DNA of 64,000 bases from Bryobacterales bacterium (GTDB lineage Bacteria; Acidobacteriota; Terriglobia; Bryobacterales; Bryobacteraceae): positions 1-64,000 of the forward strand of contig JAEUQC010000017.1 of the NCBI GenBank assembly GCA_016789905.1, given 5' to 3'. Shown piece by piece: positions 25,193 through 32,441 of the stretch (positions are counted from its first letter, which is position 1; the number at the start of each line of letters is the position of its first letter). The notes below the pieces were generated by a model. That model searched no databases. It saw only the letters and a list, made by a program, of their open reading frames with translations, and was not told where the DNA came from. The translations under genes and the position numbers were made by a program.

Positions 25193-27966
25193 TATTGAAA
25201 TCTCCGGAGGCGCAGGCTGTTGGCGAGCACACTGATTGAACTGAGCGCCATGGCGGCGCTGGCGAGGACGGGATTGAGCAAGCCGAGGGCGGCGATGGGT
25301 ATGCCGGCGGCGTTATAACAGAAGGCCCAAAAGAGGTTTTGGCGCATGATGCGCACGGTGAGTTTGGAGAGGCGGAGGGCGGCGGCGACGGCGGTAAGGT
25401 CGTTGCGGAGGAGCGTGACGTCAGCAGCTTCGACGGCGATGCCGGCGCCGGAGGCCATGGCGATGCCGGCGTCGGCCTGGGCGAGAGCGGGCGCGTCGTT
25501 GATGCCGTCGCCGACCATGGCCACTTTACGCCCGTTGGATTGATGGGCGCGAATAACGTCGAGTTTGCCGGCGGGCAGGACGTCGGCGGTGACATCGGTG
25601 ATGCCGAGTTGCTTAGCGATTTTGTTGGCGCTGGATTCACGGTCTCCGGTGAGCATGGCGACTTGGAGGCCCGCGGATTGGAAAATTTGGATGGCCCGGC
25701 GGGAGGTGGATTTTATGGGGTCTTCGACATGGAAGGCGCCGGCGAAGCGGCCGTCGATGGTGGCGGCGACGGCGGCGTCCCCGGTTAGCCCGAGCCAGTT
25801 GGGACGTCCAACCTTGACAGTGTGGCCGTTGACGGTGCCCTGGGCACCTTGGCCAGGGGTGGCCAGGAAATCTGAGATGGGCGGGAGGGCGGCGTTGGCA
25901 TAGCGGACGATGGCGTTGGCGAGGGGATGTTCGGAGGCGGCTTCGAGCGCGGCGATGAGGGGGAGATCTTCGGGGGAACCGGTGTAACGGGTGACGGCGG
26001 GGCGGCCCTCGGTGATGGTGCCGGTTTTGTCGAGGACAACGGTTTGGATGTGGCTTAAGCGCTCAAGCGCTTCACCGCCCTTAATGAGCACGCCGAGGGA
26101 GGCGGCGCGGCCGGTGGCGACCATGACGGCGGCAGGGATGGCGAGGCCCATGGCGCAGGGGCAGGCGATGATGAGGACGGCGACGGCGGCGGAGAGGGCA
26201 CGGCCGGTGCTGGCTCCATGGGCGAGCCAGCCCGCTAGAGTCAGGGCGGCGATGGCGAGGACGACGGGGACGAAGATCGCACTGACTTGATCGGCAAGCT
26301 TCTGCATCGGCGCGCGGGTGGACTGGGCGTCGCGCATCATGCGGCCGATTTGGGCGAGGGCGGTGCCGTCCACGGTGGCGGTGACTTTGCAGTGGAGGGC
26401 GCCGAGGCCATTAATGGTGCCGGCGGAGAGGCGGTCACCGGGTTGCTTGGTGACGGGGATGGGTTCGCCGGTTAGCATGGACTCGTCGACGGCGGATTCG
26501 CCGGATTCGACGATGCCGTCGATGGGTATGCGGGCGCCGGGCTTGAGGAGGGCAATGTCGCCCATTTGCACCTGTTCGATGGCGGTTTCGACGGGTTCGC
26601 CGTTGACAAGGATGGTGGCGGTGCGGGGCTGGAGTTCGGCGAGTTGGCGGAGGGATGCGGCGGTTTCGCGGCGAGCGCGGATTTCGAACATGCGGCCCGT
26701 GAGCACGAGGGCGATGATGAAAATGACAGCTTCAAAGTAGACATCGGGCATGACGCCGCTCGAGTGGAACCAGTGCGGGGCGAGGGTGGCGGCTAGGGAA
26801 TATAAGAAGGCCGCGCCGGTGCCGACGGCAATAAGGGTGCTCATGTCAAAGCGCAGATGCGGGACGCCATTGGCGGCGCGGAGATAGTATTGGCGGCCGG
26901 GGCCGGCCATGACGAAGACGGCGGCGGCGAGTTGGGCGTAACGGGAGAAGAGGGAATCGTGGCCAGTGAAAGGCATGGCGGCCATGGCGATGGCGCCGAG
27001 AACGAGGGAGATGAGCGCGTGGCGGCGGACGGAGAGGAATTCGTCGGGCTCGCTGTTGAGCGGGGCCTCGGCTTTGTAGCCGGCTTGCTCAATGGCCTGT
27101 TTTAGGGCGGCTTCGTTGGTTTTTGCGGGGTTGAACGTGACGCGGGCTTCGTTGGCGAGGAGGTTGACGGCGGCGGTGCTGACGCCATCGACTTGCCTGA
27201 GCGCCTTTTCAACGTGGCCGACGCAGGCGGCGCAGGTCATGCCCTGGACGTGGATGGTGAGGGCGCTGGGGGGCGCGGGGACGTCGTAGCCCGCGGCCTT
27301 GATGGCCTGTTTTAGGGCGTTTTCGTTGGTTTTTGCGGGGTTGAAGGTGACGCGGGCTTCGTTGGCGAGGAGGTTGACGGCGGCGGTGCTGACGCCATCG
27401 ACTTGCTTGAGCGCCTTTTCGACGTGGCCGACGCAGGCGGCGCAGGTCATGCCCTGGACGTGGATGGTGAGGGCGCTGGGGGGCGCGGGGACGTCGTAGC
27501 CCGCAGCCTTGATCGCCTGCTTTAGGGCGTTTTCGTTGGTTTTTGCGGGGTTGAAGGTGACGCGGGCTTCGTTGGCAAGGAGGTTGACGGCGGCGGTGCT
27601 GACGCCATCGACTTGTTTGAGCGCCTTTTCGACGTGGCCGACGCAGGCGGCGCAGGTCATGCCCTGGACGTGGAGGGTGAGGGCGCTGGGGGGCGCGGGT
27701 TTGGCGGGGGCTATGCCGTGGATGCCAACGAGGGTGGGCTTGGGGACGGATGACGGACCGACTTCGTAGCCAGCCGCTTTGATGGCGGCGTGGAGCGCGG
27801 CTTCGGAGGTTTGGAGGGGGTCGAAGCGGACGGTGGCGCTGTTGGCGGCGAGGTCGACTTTGACAGCATGGACGCCAGGGGTGGCGTTTAGCGCCTTCTC
27901 GACATGCGCGACACAGTTGCCGCACGTCATACCCCGTATGGGTACGTTTAGTTCTGTTGCCGGCAT
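25192..27966 (-). CDS. copA: Copper-exporting P-type ATPase with four N-terminal metal-binding domains
   Basis: 924 residues. Four heavy-metal-associated domains come first: GMTCGNC, then three nearly identical GMTCAAC repeats. The P1B-ATPase core follows, with eight predicted membrane helices, TGEP, the intramembrane CPC (IIACPCAMGLAIPAAVM), phosphorylation site DKTGTITEG, SEHPLANAIV with the HP motif, and the hinge MVGDGINDAPALAQADAGIAM. CPC plus Asn and Tyr in the last helices (FCYNAAGIP) indicates a CopA-type Cu(I) exporter in the inner membrane. Most homologues have one or two metal-binding domains, so four is high. It sits 9 bases after copZ and overlaps csoR. Confidence 0.93.
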   Translation of the reverse strand: MPATELNVPIRGMTCGNCVAHVEKALNATPGVHAVKVDLAANSATVRFDPLQTSEAALHAAIKAAGYEVGPSSVPKPTLVGIHGIAPAKPAPPSALTLHVQGMTCAACVGHVEKALKQVDGVSTAAVNLLANEARVTFNPAKTNENALKQAIKAAGYDVPAPPSALTIHVQGMTCAACVGHVEKALKQVDGVSTAAVNLLANEARVTFNPAKTNENALKQAIKAAGYDVPAPPSALTIHVQGMTCAACVGHVEKALRQVDGVSTAAVNLLANEARVTFNPAKTNEAALKQAIEQAGYKAEAPLNSEPDEFLSVRRHALISLVLGAIAMAAMPFTGHDSLFSRYAQLAAAVFVMAGPGRQYYLRAANGVPHLRFDMSTLIAVGTGAAFLYSLAATLAPHWFHSSGVMPDVYFEAVIFIIALVLTGRMFEIRARRETAASLRQLAELQPRTATILVNGEPVETAIEQVQMGDIALLKPGARIPIDGIVESGESAVDESMLTGEPIPVTKQPGDRLSAGTINGLGALHCKVTATVDGTALAQIGRMMRDAQSTRAPMQKLADQVSAIFVPVVLAIAALTLAGWLAHGASTGRALSAAVAVLIIACPCAMGLAIPAAVMVATGRAASLGVLIKGGEALERLSHIQTVVLDKTGTITEGRPAVTRYTGSPEDLPLIAALEAASEHPLANAIVRYANAALPPISDFLATPGQGAQGTVNGHTVKVGRPNWLGLTGDAAVAATIDGRFAGAFHVEDPIKSTSRRAIQIFQSAGLQVAMLTGDRESSANKIAKQLGITDVTADVLPAGKLDVIRAHQSNGRKVAMVGDGINDAPALAQADAGIAMASGAGIAVEAADVTLLRNDLTAVAAALRLSKLTVRIMRQNLFWAFCYNAAGIPIAALGLLNPVLASAAMALSSISVLANSLRLRRFQ
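27092..27699 (-). repeat. Three tandem 210-bp copies encoding CopA metal-binding domains
   Basis: Units start at 27092, 27302 and 27512, exactly 210 bases (70 codons) apart. By eye the second and third copies differ at about five positions over some 190 bases; the first copy, nearest the membrane core, is somewhat more diverged. Each encodes one metal-binding domain plus linker. The near identity at DNA level, including silent positions, points to recent tandem duplication or ongoing gene conversion. Copy number could vary between strains and could also be misassembled. Confidence 0.92.
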
Positions 27967-27975
27967 GGCGGGCCT

Positions 27976-28170
27976 TCAGGCCCGGGCGGCGGGGTAACCC
28001 GCGCGGGTGACAGCGGCGATGGCGGCGTCAGCGTCGTGAGTTTCAACGGAAGCCGATCCTATTTGGACATATTTAATGCGGAGGCCAGCGACGTGTTCGA
28101 GGGCGCGCTTGACGTGATTGACGCAGGCCTGGCAGTGCATGTTGTCAATTTTGAGTGTAATGGCAGCCAT
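27976..28170 (-). CDS. copZ: Copper chaperone CopZ-like
   Basis: 64-residue single heavy-metal-associated domain, ITLKIDNMHCQACVNHVKRAL, with the MxCxxC Cu(I) site (Met-His-Cys-Gln-Ala-Cys). It should carry Cu(I) in the cytoplasm to CopA. First gene of the copper unit, 9 bases before copA. The CsoR-type operator lies 5 bases upstream of its ATG, inside the end of the preceding membrane-protein gene. Confidence 0.88.
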   Translation of the reverse strand: MAAITLKIDNMHCQACVNHVKRALEHVAGLRIKYVQIGSASVETHDADAAIAAVTRAGYPAARA

Positions 28171-28175
28171 GGTTT

Positions 28176-28196
28176 GTATACCCTATACGGGTATAC
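28176..28196 (-). promoter_or_regulatory. CsoR-type operator of the copper unit
   Basis: GTATACCC, five bases (TATAC), then GGGTATAC: a 21-base near-perfect palindrome with the G/C-tract dyad typical of CsoR operators (ATACCC...GGGTAT). It lies just before copZ and overlaps the last codons and stop of the upstream O-antigen-ligase-like gene. Binding of apo-CsoR here would block copZ-copA-csoR transcription. A weaker look-alike (ATACCCCGTATGGGTAC) occurs near 27930 at the 5' end of copA. Confidence 0.75.
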
Positions 28197-29388
28197 TATC
28201 ACAATCGCGGGCGAGCCTGGTTCCGAGCGTGATGAGGCCGAGGGCGAGCATGAGGATTTCGCTATCGGCGAGATTGTGTTCAAAGACGCCGGTGACGAGG
28301 AGGCCGATGGAGAAGGCGGCGATGCCGTGGAGCATCCATCGGCGGTCGCCTTTGGCAAGGAGGGCGGCGCGCATGATGGTCCAGGCGGACCAAAAGTAGA
28401 AGCCGATGATGGCGAGCATAGCGGGGATGCCGCGATCGGCGGCGAATTGGATGTAGATGTTGTGGAGATGGCCGTACCACCAGGCGCGGGGGAAGGGGCG
28501 GGGGATATCGGCGGGCGCGTATTTTTCGAAGTTGCGTTCGACCTGTTCGGGGCCGACGCCGAAGAACGGGTGCGCTTCGATCATGGCCTGGCCGGTGCGG
28601 AAGAGGGCGATGCGGTGGCCGTTGGAGTCGGTATCGCCGCGGGGTTTGACAATGGACAGGACGCGATCCTTTTCGGGCTGGGGCATGACAGTAATGGCGG
28701 CGAACGCCAATACTGGCGCGGCTAGGACGAGCCAACGGCGCCATGACCAGATGAGGTAGAGCAGGCCGGCAAAGGTGCCGATCCAGATGCCGCGGGTCCA
28801 GCCGAGGAAGATGGCGACGGCCACGAGGGCGAGGGCGGCGGAGACACGCCAGCGGATGGGTTTGTTGAACAGGAGATAGGCGGTGCCGATGAGAAAGACG
28901 GTCATCATGGTGCCGCCGAAGGTCATCCAGTGGGACATGAAGCCGGTGATGCGGTCGGCGATGTAGGCGTCGGTGAAGCTGACGCCGGCGGATTTGGCGG
29001 CGAGGTATTTTTTGGCGTATTGGAGGAGGCTCCAGAGCGCGGAGAGGGTGCCGGCGGCGCCCATGGCGGTGAGGATGCTTTTGGCGGAGGCCGGACCTTT
29101 ATAGGCGGCGGCGAGGCAGGGAACGATCAAATAGACAAAGAATTTGCGGAGTTGGGGCCAGGCGGAGGCAGGGGAGAATGAGAGCGCGGCGGCGAGGAGG
29201 GTCCAGGCGAAGAAGAAGAGAAGGAGCGATGCCCCTGGGGGGTATTTGGCTTTGCGCCATTGGGTGATAGTAAGGAGTACGGCGGCGCCGAGGCAGATTT
29301 GGGAAACGGCGATGGAGGCGACGCTGGCCGAGAGGGCGGCGCCGGCGGCGAGGAGTGGCCAATTGTCACGATGGAGGGCTTCGCGCAT
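28183..29388 (-). CDS. O-antigen ligase family membrane protein
   Basis: 401 residues with about 10-12 hydrophobic segments. The long periplasmic loop before the C-terminal helices contains GHRIALFRTGQAMIEAHPFFGVGPEQVERNFEKY and WYGHLHNIYIQFAADRGIPAMLAIIGF, the RxxxxxxxxxxxxxHPxxGxGxxxF and HNxYxxxxxxxG pattern of Wzy/WaaL-type proteins. These ligate or polymerise glycans at the outer face of the inner membrane. No other polysaccharide gene is adjacent, so the glycan is unknown. The last codons overlap the copper operator and the stop is 12 bases before copZ. Confidence 0.82.
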   Translation of the reverse strand: MREALHRDNWPLLAAGAALSASVASIAVSQICLGAAVLLTITQWRKAKYPPGASLLLFFFAWTLLAAALSFSPASAWPQLRKFFVYLIVPCLAAAYKGPASAKSILTAMGAAGTLSALWSLLQYAKKYLAAKSAGVSFTDAYIADRITGFMSHWMTFGGTMMTVFLIGTAYLLFNKPIRWRVSAALALVAVAIFLGWTRGIWIGTFAGLLYLIWSWRRWLVLAAPVLAFAAITVMPQPEKDRVLSIVKPRGDTDSNGHRIALFRTGQAMIEAHPFFGVGPEQVERNFEKYAPADIPRPFPRAWWYGHLHNIYIQFAADRGIPAMLAIIGFYFWSAWTIMRAALLAKGDRRWMLHGIAAFSIGLLVTGVFEHNLADSEILMLALGLITLGTRLARDCDSIPV

Positions 29389-29434
29389 GGGAAAAGTGCG
29401 AGTATGACAGAATTAGGGAGTCTTTCGATAACCG

Positions 29435-29917
29435 ATGCAAATTTACCTATTACGGCATGGCATCGCCGAGGACGGCAGCCCCGGCCAGGCGGATGCGGAG
29501 CGGGCGTTGACCGCGGAGGGCATAAAGCGGCTGCGGGAGATTTTGAAGAGAGCGCGGACGGCGAGCGTAAATCCGTCGGTGATTGTGACAAGTCCGTATG
29601 TTCGAGCGAGGCAGACGGCAGAACTGGCGGCGGAGATTCTGGGGTATGAGGAGGCGCTGGCGCGGTCGGCGGCGTTGACGCCGATGGCTTCGCCGGGGGA
29701 CGCGTGGGCGGAGGTGCGGGCGTTGAAGGGGGAGCCGAGCGTGTTGCTGGTGGGGCATGAGCCGCATATGAGCTCGTTTACGGGGTATTTGCTGGGGACG
29801 CCGGAGTTGCGTGTGGATTTTAAGAAGGGCGCAATGGTGCGCGTGGACATGTTCGAGATGGGTGTGCGGCCGCGGGGGGTATTGAAGTGGATGATGGCGC
29901 CTAAGCTGGCTTTGTAG
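29435..29917 (+). CDS. sixA: Phosphohistidine phosphatase SixA-like
   Basis: 160-residue histidine phosphatase. MQIYLLRHGIAE supplies the catalytic RHG, VTSPYVRARQTAEL the second Arg, and LLVGHEPHMSSF the second catalytic His. Short length and lack of insertions fit SixA, which dephosphorylates phosphohistidine in phosphotransfer proteins; a metabolic phosphatase is an alternative. It is divergent from the O-antigen ligase gene by 46 bases. Its last 17 bases overlap the end of the converging DUF4288 gene. Confidence 0.85.
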   Translation: MQIYLLRHGIAEDGSPGQADAERALTAEGIKRLREILKRARTASVNPSVIVTSPYVRARQTAELAAEILGYEEALARSAALTPMASPGDAWAEVRALKGEPSVLLVGHEPHMSSFTGYLLGTPELRVDFKKGAMVRVDMFEMGVRPRGVLKWMMAPKLAL

Positions 29918-30344
29918 AGGAGTCGAGCAGTCGGGCAGCGTCTTCGAGCGCGGATTTTGAGCTGTAATCTGGGCCGGTGTTTGGGCGTCTTGCGGCGAAG
30001 ACTCCGAGTTCTGCTTTGGGCCGGGCCAGTGTGCTGGCGGTTGCTGGATCGGTGGAGTGAATTCTCCGATAGCTCAGTTCAGCGCCATGTTCGAGTTCGT
30101 CATGGATGACGTTTAGGGTGTGGATGCCGGCGAAGCGGATAGTGACGGTTCTGCCGCCGGGGTTCTGGTAGGAGGTTTGGTATTCGGAGCCGAGTTGAAG
30201 GGCTGACTGGTAGGCCTCTTCGGGGTCGCCGGCGCGAACTAGAATCATGTTGATGTGGATGGTTAAAGTGGGGTCGCCTTCGACGGTGAGCGCTTCAACG
30301 AGTTCGGCAAGGTACCACTTGGCGTCTTTGGGGATGAAGGCCAT
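29901..30344 (-). CDS. DUF4288 domain-containing protein
   Basis: 147 residues. Residues about 8-95 show the DUF4288 pattern: WYLAELVEALTVEG, then HINMILVRAGDPEEAYQSAL, LGSEYQTSYQNPGGRTVTIRFAGIHTLNVIHDELEHGAELSY. Family function is unknown. The C-terminal 50 residues are a variable tail. The start at MAFIPKDAKWYL fits the domain; 31 upstream codons are rejected. Divergent from the Uma2 gene. Confidence 0.75.
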   Translation of the reverse strand: MAFIPKDAKWYLAELVEALTVEGDPTLTIHINMILVRAGDPEEAYQSALQLGSEYQTSYQNPGGRTVTIRFAGIHTLNVIHDELEHGAELSYRRIHSTDPATASTLARPKAELGVFAARRPNTGPDYSSKSALEDAARLLDSSTKPA

Positions 30345-30389
30345 GGTTTGACGATAGCGCTTCGGGTGTCGATATTCGATAATGATTCC

Positions 30390-30977
30390 ATGCCGGTTGC
30401 ACTGGAAGCCCCGGTCACGGTGACTGCCCCGCCGCACAAGTTGTGGACGCGGGCAGAGTGTGAGGCGCTGGAACGGGCGGGCGTGTTGGAGATGGAGCGC
30501 TACGAACTCGTCGGCGGAGAGTTAGTGCTGAAGTTGGGGAAGAATAAGCCGCACATGCTTGTCCCGGCGCTCTTGCTGCACTGGCTGCAAGGTATTTTTG
30601 GAGCGTTGTTCGTCTTGCAGGACCCGACGATCGATATTCATCCAACGGATAGCTCGACAAACGAACCGCAGCCGGATGTGGTGGTGATGAATCGCTCGAT
30701 TCGTGAACTGCCAGGGCGGCCCGAGGCGAAAGACATTGTGTTGGCCGCGGAGGTTTCGGCGACGACGCTGTCGTTTGATCTGACGGTAAAGGCGCGGCTG
30801 TATGCCCGGGCGGCGATTGCGGAGTATTGGGTGGTGGACCTGACGGGGCGGCAGGTGATTGTTCACCGGCAGCCGGAGGACGGGCGGTACATGGAAGTTG
30901 TTGCTTACGCGGAAGAGGAAAGTGTGGCGACGCTGGGGGCGCCGGAAGTTTTGGTGCGCGTTGGCGATTTGTTCTAG
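30390..30977 (+). CDS. Uma2 family endonuclease-like protein (DUF820)
   Basis: 195 residues of the PD-(D/E)xK nuclease superfamily. RYELVGGELVLKLGKNKPH, NEPQPDVVVMNRS (active-site Asp), LAAEVSATTLSFDLTVKARLYARAAIAEYWVVDL (Glu, Lys and the conserved Tyr-Trp-Val-Val-Asp) match the Uma2 group. These are abundant in cyanobacteria and Acidobacteria, and their substrates are unknown. The start is set at the ATG at 30390. Its TAG shares the bases CTAG with the small converging gene. Confidence 0.82.
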   Translation: MPVALEAPVTVTAPPHKLWTRAECEALERAGVLEMERYELVGGELVLKLGKNKPHMLVPALLLHWLQGIFGALFVLQDPTIDIHPTDSSTNEPQPDVVVMNRSIRELPGRPEAKDIVLAAEVSATTLSFDLTVKARLYARAAIAEYWVVDLTGRQVIVHRQPEDGRYMEVVAYAEEESVATLGAPEVLVRVGDLF

Positions 30978-31120
30978 CTGGTGATGTTGTCGACGATTGT
31001 GGCCACGGCGTCGCCAATGGCCTCGAAGGGTTCGACGATGTCGAAGGCGAGATCGGCTAGTTCTTCGGTGAGCGGGGCGGGTTCTGAGGGGAGTTTGTTT
31101 TCGTCGTCGCTTGGGGTCAT
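30974..31120 (-). CDS. 48-residue acidic protein coupled to the CCA-adding enzyme
   Basis: MTPSDDENKLPSEPAPLTEE, then a predicted amphipathic helix LADLAFDIVEPFEAIGDAVATIVDNITS. It is strongly acidic and has no known domain. Its ATG overlaps the TGA of the CCA-adding enzyme as ATGA, a strong sign of translational coupling. It ends sharing CTAG with the Uma2 gene. The function is unknown; it might be a small partner of the upstream enzyme, but that is only positional inference. Confidence 0.6.
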   Translation of the reverse strand: MTPSDDENKLPSEPAPLTEELADLAFDIVEPFEAIGDAVATIVDNITS

Positions 31121-32406
31121 TGGGCTCCTTCGATGAGCACGAGGGCCTCGGCCCTGGTGGTGATTTGGCCCTCGAGTTGGGCGTCTTCCAGTTTTCGGAG
31201 CAGTTCGCCGATTTGCGGACCTTGCGGGATACCCATTTCGACAAGATCGGCGCCGGTTAGGAGGCGCGGGGGGCGGAGGGCTTCGGGGGGCAGTTCGGCC
31301 AACGCCTGGCGGCAGAAGTTGTAGGCATCCATTTTGCCGTGGCTGGACTGGCAATCGAGGCGGTGGAGCTCCATCAGTTCTGGGATGATGTCCTGGCGGA
31401 GGAATCGCTTGCGAGTGCTCTCCTTCATCTGACGGACAGCCATGAACTTCATGTGTTGAGCGACGAGTTCGGTTACGGCATCAATTACGTGGGTGGGGTA
31501 TTTCAGGCGGCTGAGGATTTGGCGCGCCATGCGGGCGCCAAGTTCGGCGTGGCCGTTAAAACGGATGCGATCCGATTGCTCAAACGTTGGGGGCTTGCCT
31601 ACGTCGTGGAGAAGCACGCCCCAGGCTTGTGTGATGGACGGCTCCCGCATCTGCTCCAGCATGAGAAGTGTGTGGACCCAGACATCCCCTTCGGGGTGGA
31701 ACTCCGGCGGCTGCTGGATGCCTTGCATCGCCTTGACTTCCGGAAGGACTACTTCGAGCAAGCGCAGTTCGTCGAGGAGTTCGAAGCCGCGGCGGGGATG
31801 GGGCTCGGTGAGGATTTTGGTTAGTTCGTCGCGGGTGCGTTCGGCGGCTACCTTGGTGATGTCGCGAGCGTGGGCGCGAATGGCGCGGGCGGTTTCGGGT
31901 TCGATTTCGAATTCGAACCGGGCGGCGAAACGGACGGCGCGGAGAAGACGGAGATGATCCTCCGCAAACCGCTCGCCGGGGACGCCGATGGCGCGGATGA
32001 CCTTGCGGTGGAGGTCCTGTTGGCCGTGGACGAAGTCGAGAACGGAATGGGTTTGGGAATCGTAGAAGAGGCCGTTGATGGTGAAATCGCGGCGGGCGGC
32101 GTCTTTAGCGGGATCGGTTTCAAATGTCACCGACTCAGGGTGACGGCCGTCGGGGTAGGGGCCGTCACTGCGGAAGGTGGCGATTTCGACGCCGTGCCAA
32201 AGGATGACGCCGAAGTGGGCCCCGATGGGTTCGGCGCCGGGGAAGAGCCGGGCAAGTTGAGAGGGCGGGGCGCTGGTGGCGACGTCCCAATCCTTGGGCT
32301 GGCGGGCGAGGAGCATATCGCGGACGCAGCCGCCGACGAGATACGCGCGGTGGCCGGCGGCGTGAAGGGTATGCAGGATTTGCGCCGGGTTGGAAGGGAT
32401 TTGCAT
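31117..32406 (-). CDS. CCA tRNA nucleotidyltransferase / poly(A) polymerase family
   Basis: 429 residues. AYLVGGCVRDMLL is the nucleotidyltransferase helical-turn motif, DWDVATSA carries the metal-binding D39 and D41, RRDFTINGLFYD follows, then EDHLRLLRAVRFAARFEFEIE and KVAAERTRDELTKIL. A C-terminal HD-like region has LHDVGKPPTF and GHAELGARMARQILSRLKYP. This set fits class II tRNA CCA-adding enzymes with an HD-type domain; poly(A) polymerase activity is an alternative in this family. It is followed by the coupled 48-residue gene. Confidence 0.88.
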   Translation of the reverse strand: MQIPSNPAQILHTLHAAGHRAYLVGGCVRDMLLARQPKDWDVATSAPPSQLARLFPGAEPIGAHFGVILWHGVEIATFRSDGPYPDGRHPESVTFETDPAKDAARRDFTINGLFYDSQTHSVLDFVHGQQDLHRKVIRAIGVPGERFAEDHLRLLRAVRFAARFEFEIEPETARAIRAHARDITKVAAERTRDELTKILTEPHPRRGFELLDELRLLEVVLPEVKAMQGIQQPPEFHPEGDVWVHTLLMLEQMREPSITQAWGVLLHDVGKPPTFEQSDRIRFNGHAELGARMARQILSRLKYPTHVIDAVTELVAQHMKFMAVRQMKESTRKRFLRQDIIPELMELHRLDCQSSHGKMDAYNFCRQALAELPPEALRPPRLLTGADLVEMGIPQGPQIGELLRKLEDAQLEGQITTRAEALVLIEGAQ

Positions 32407-32441
32407 CCTACCTCCTATGGTGCCTCAAGGACGGCGCTATT

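Noticed and set aside
27209..27925. Arg-rich minus-strand open frame inside copA
   Set aside because: It is the +1 shadow of the repeated metal-binding domains and shows the same 70-codon periodicity with no protein-like features.
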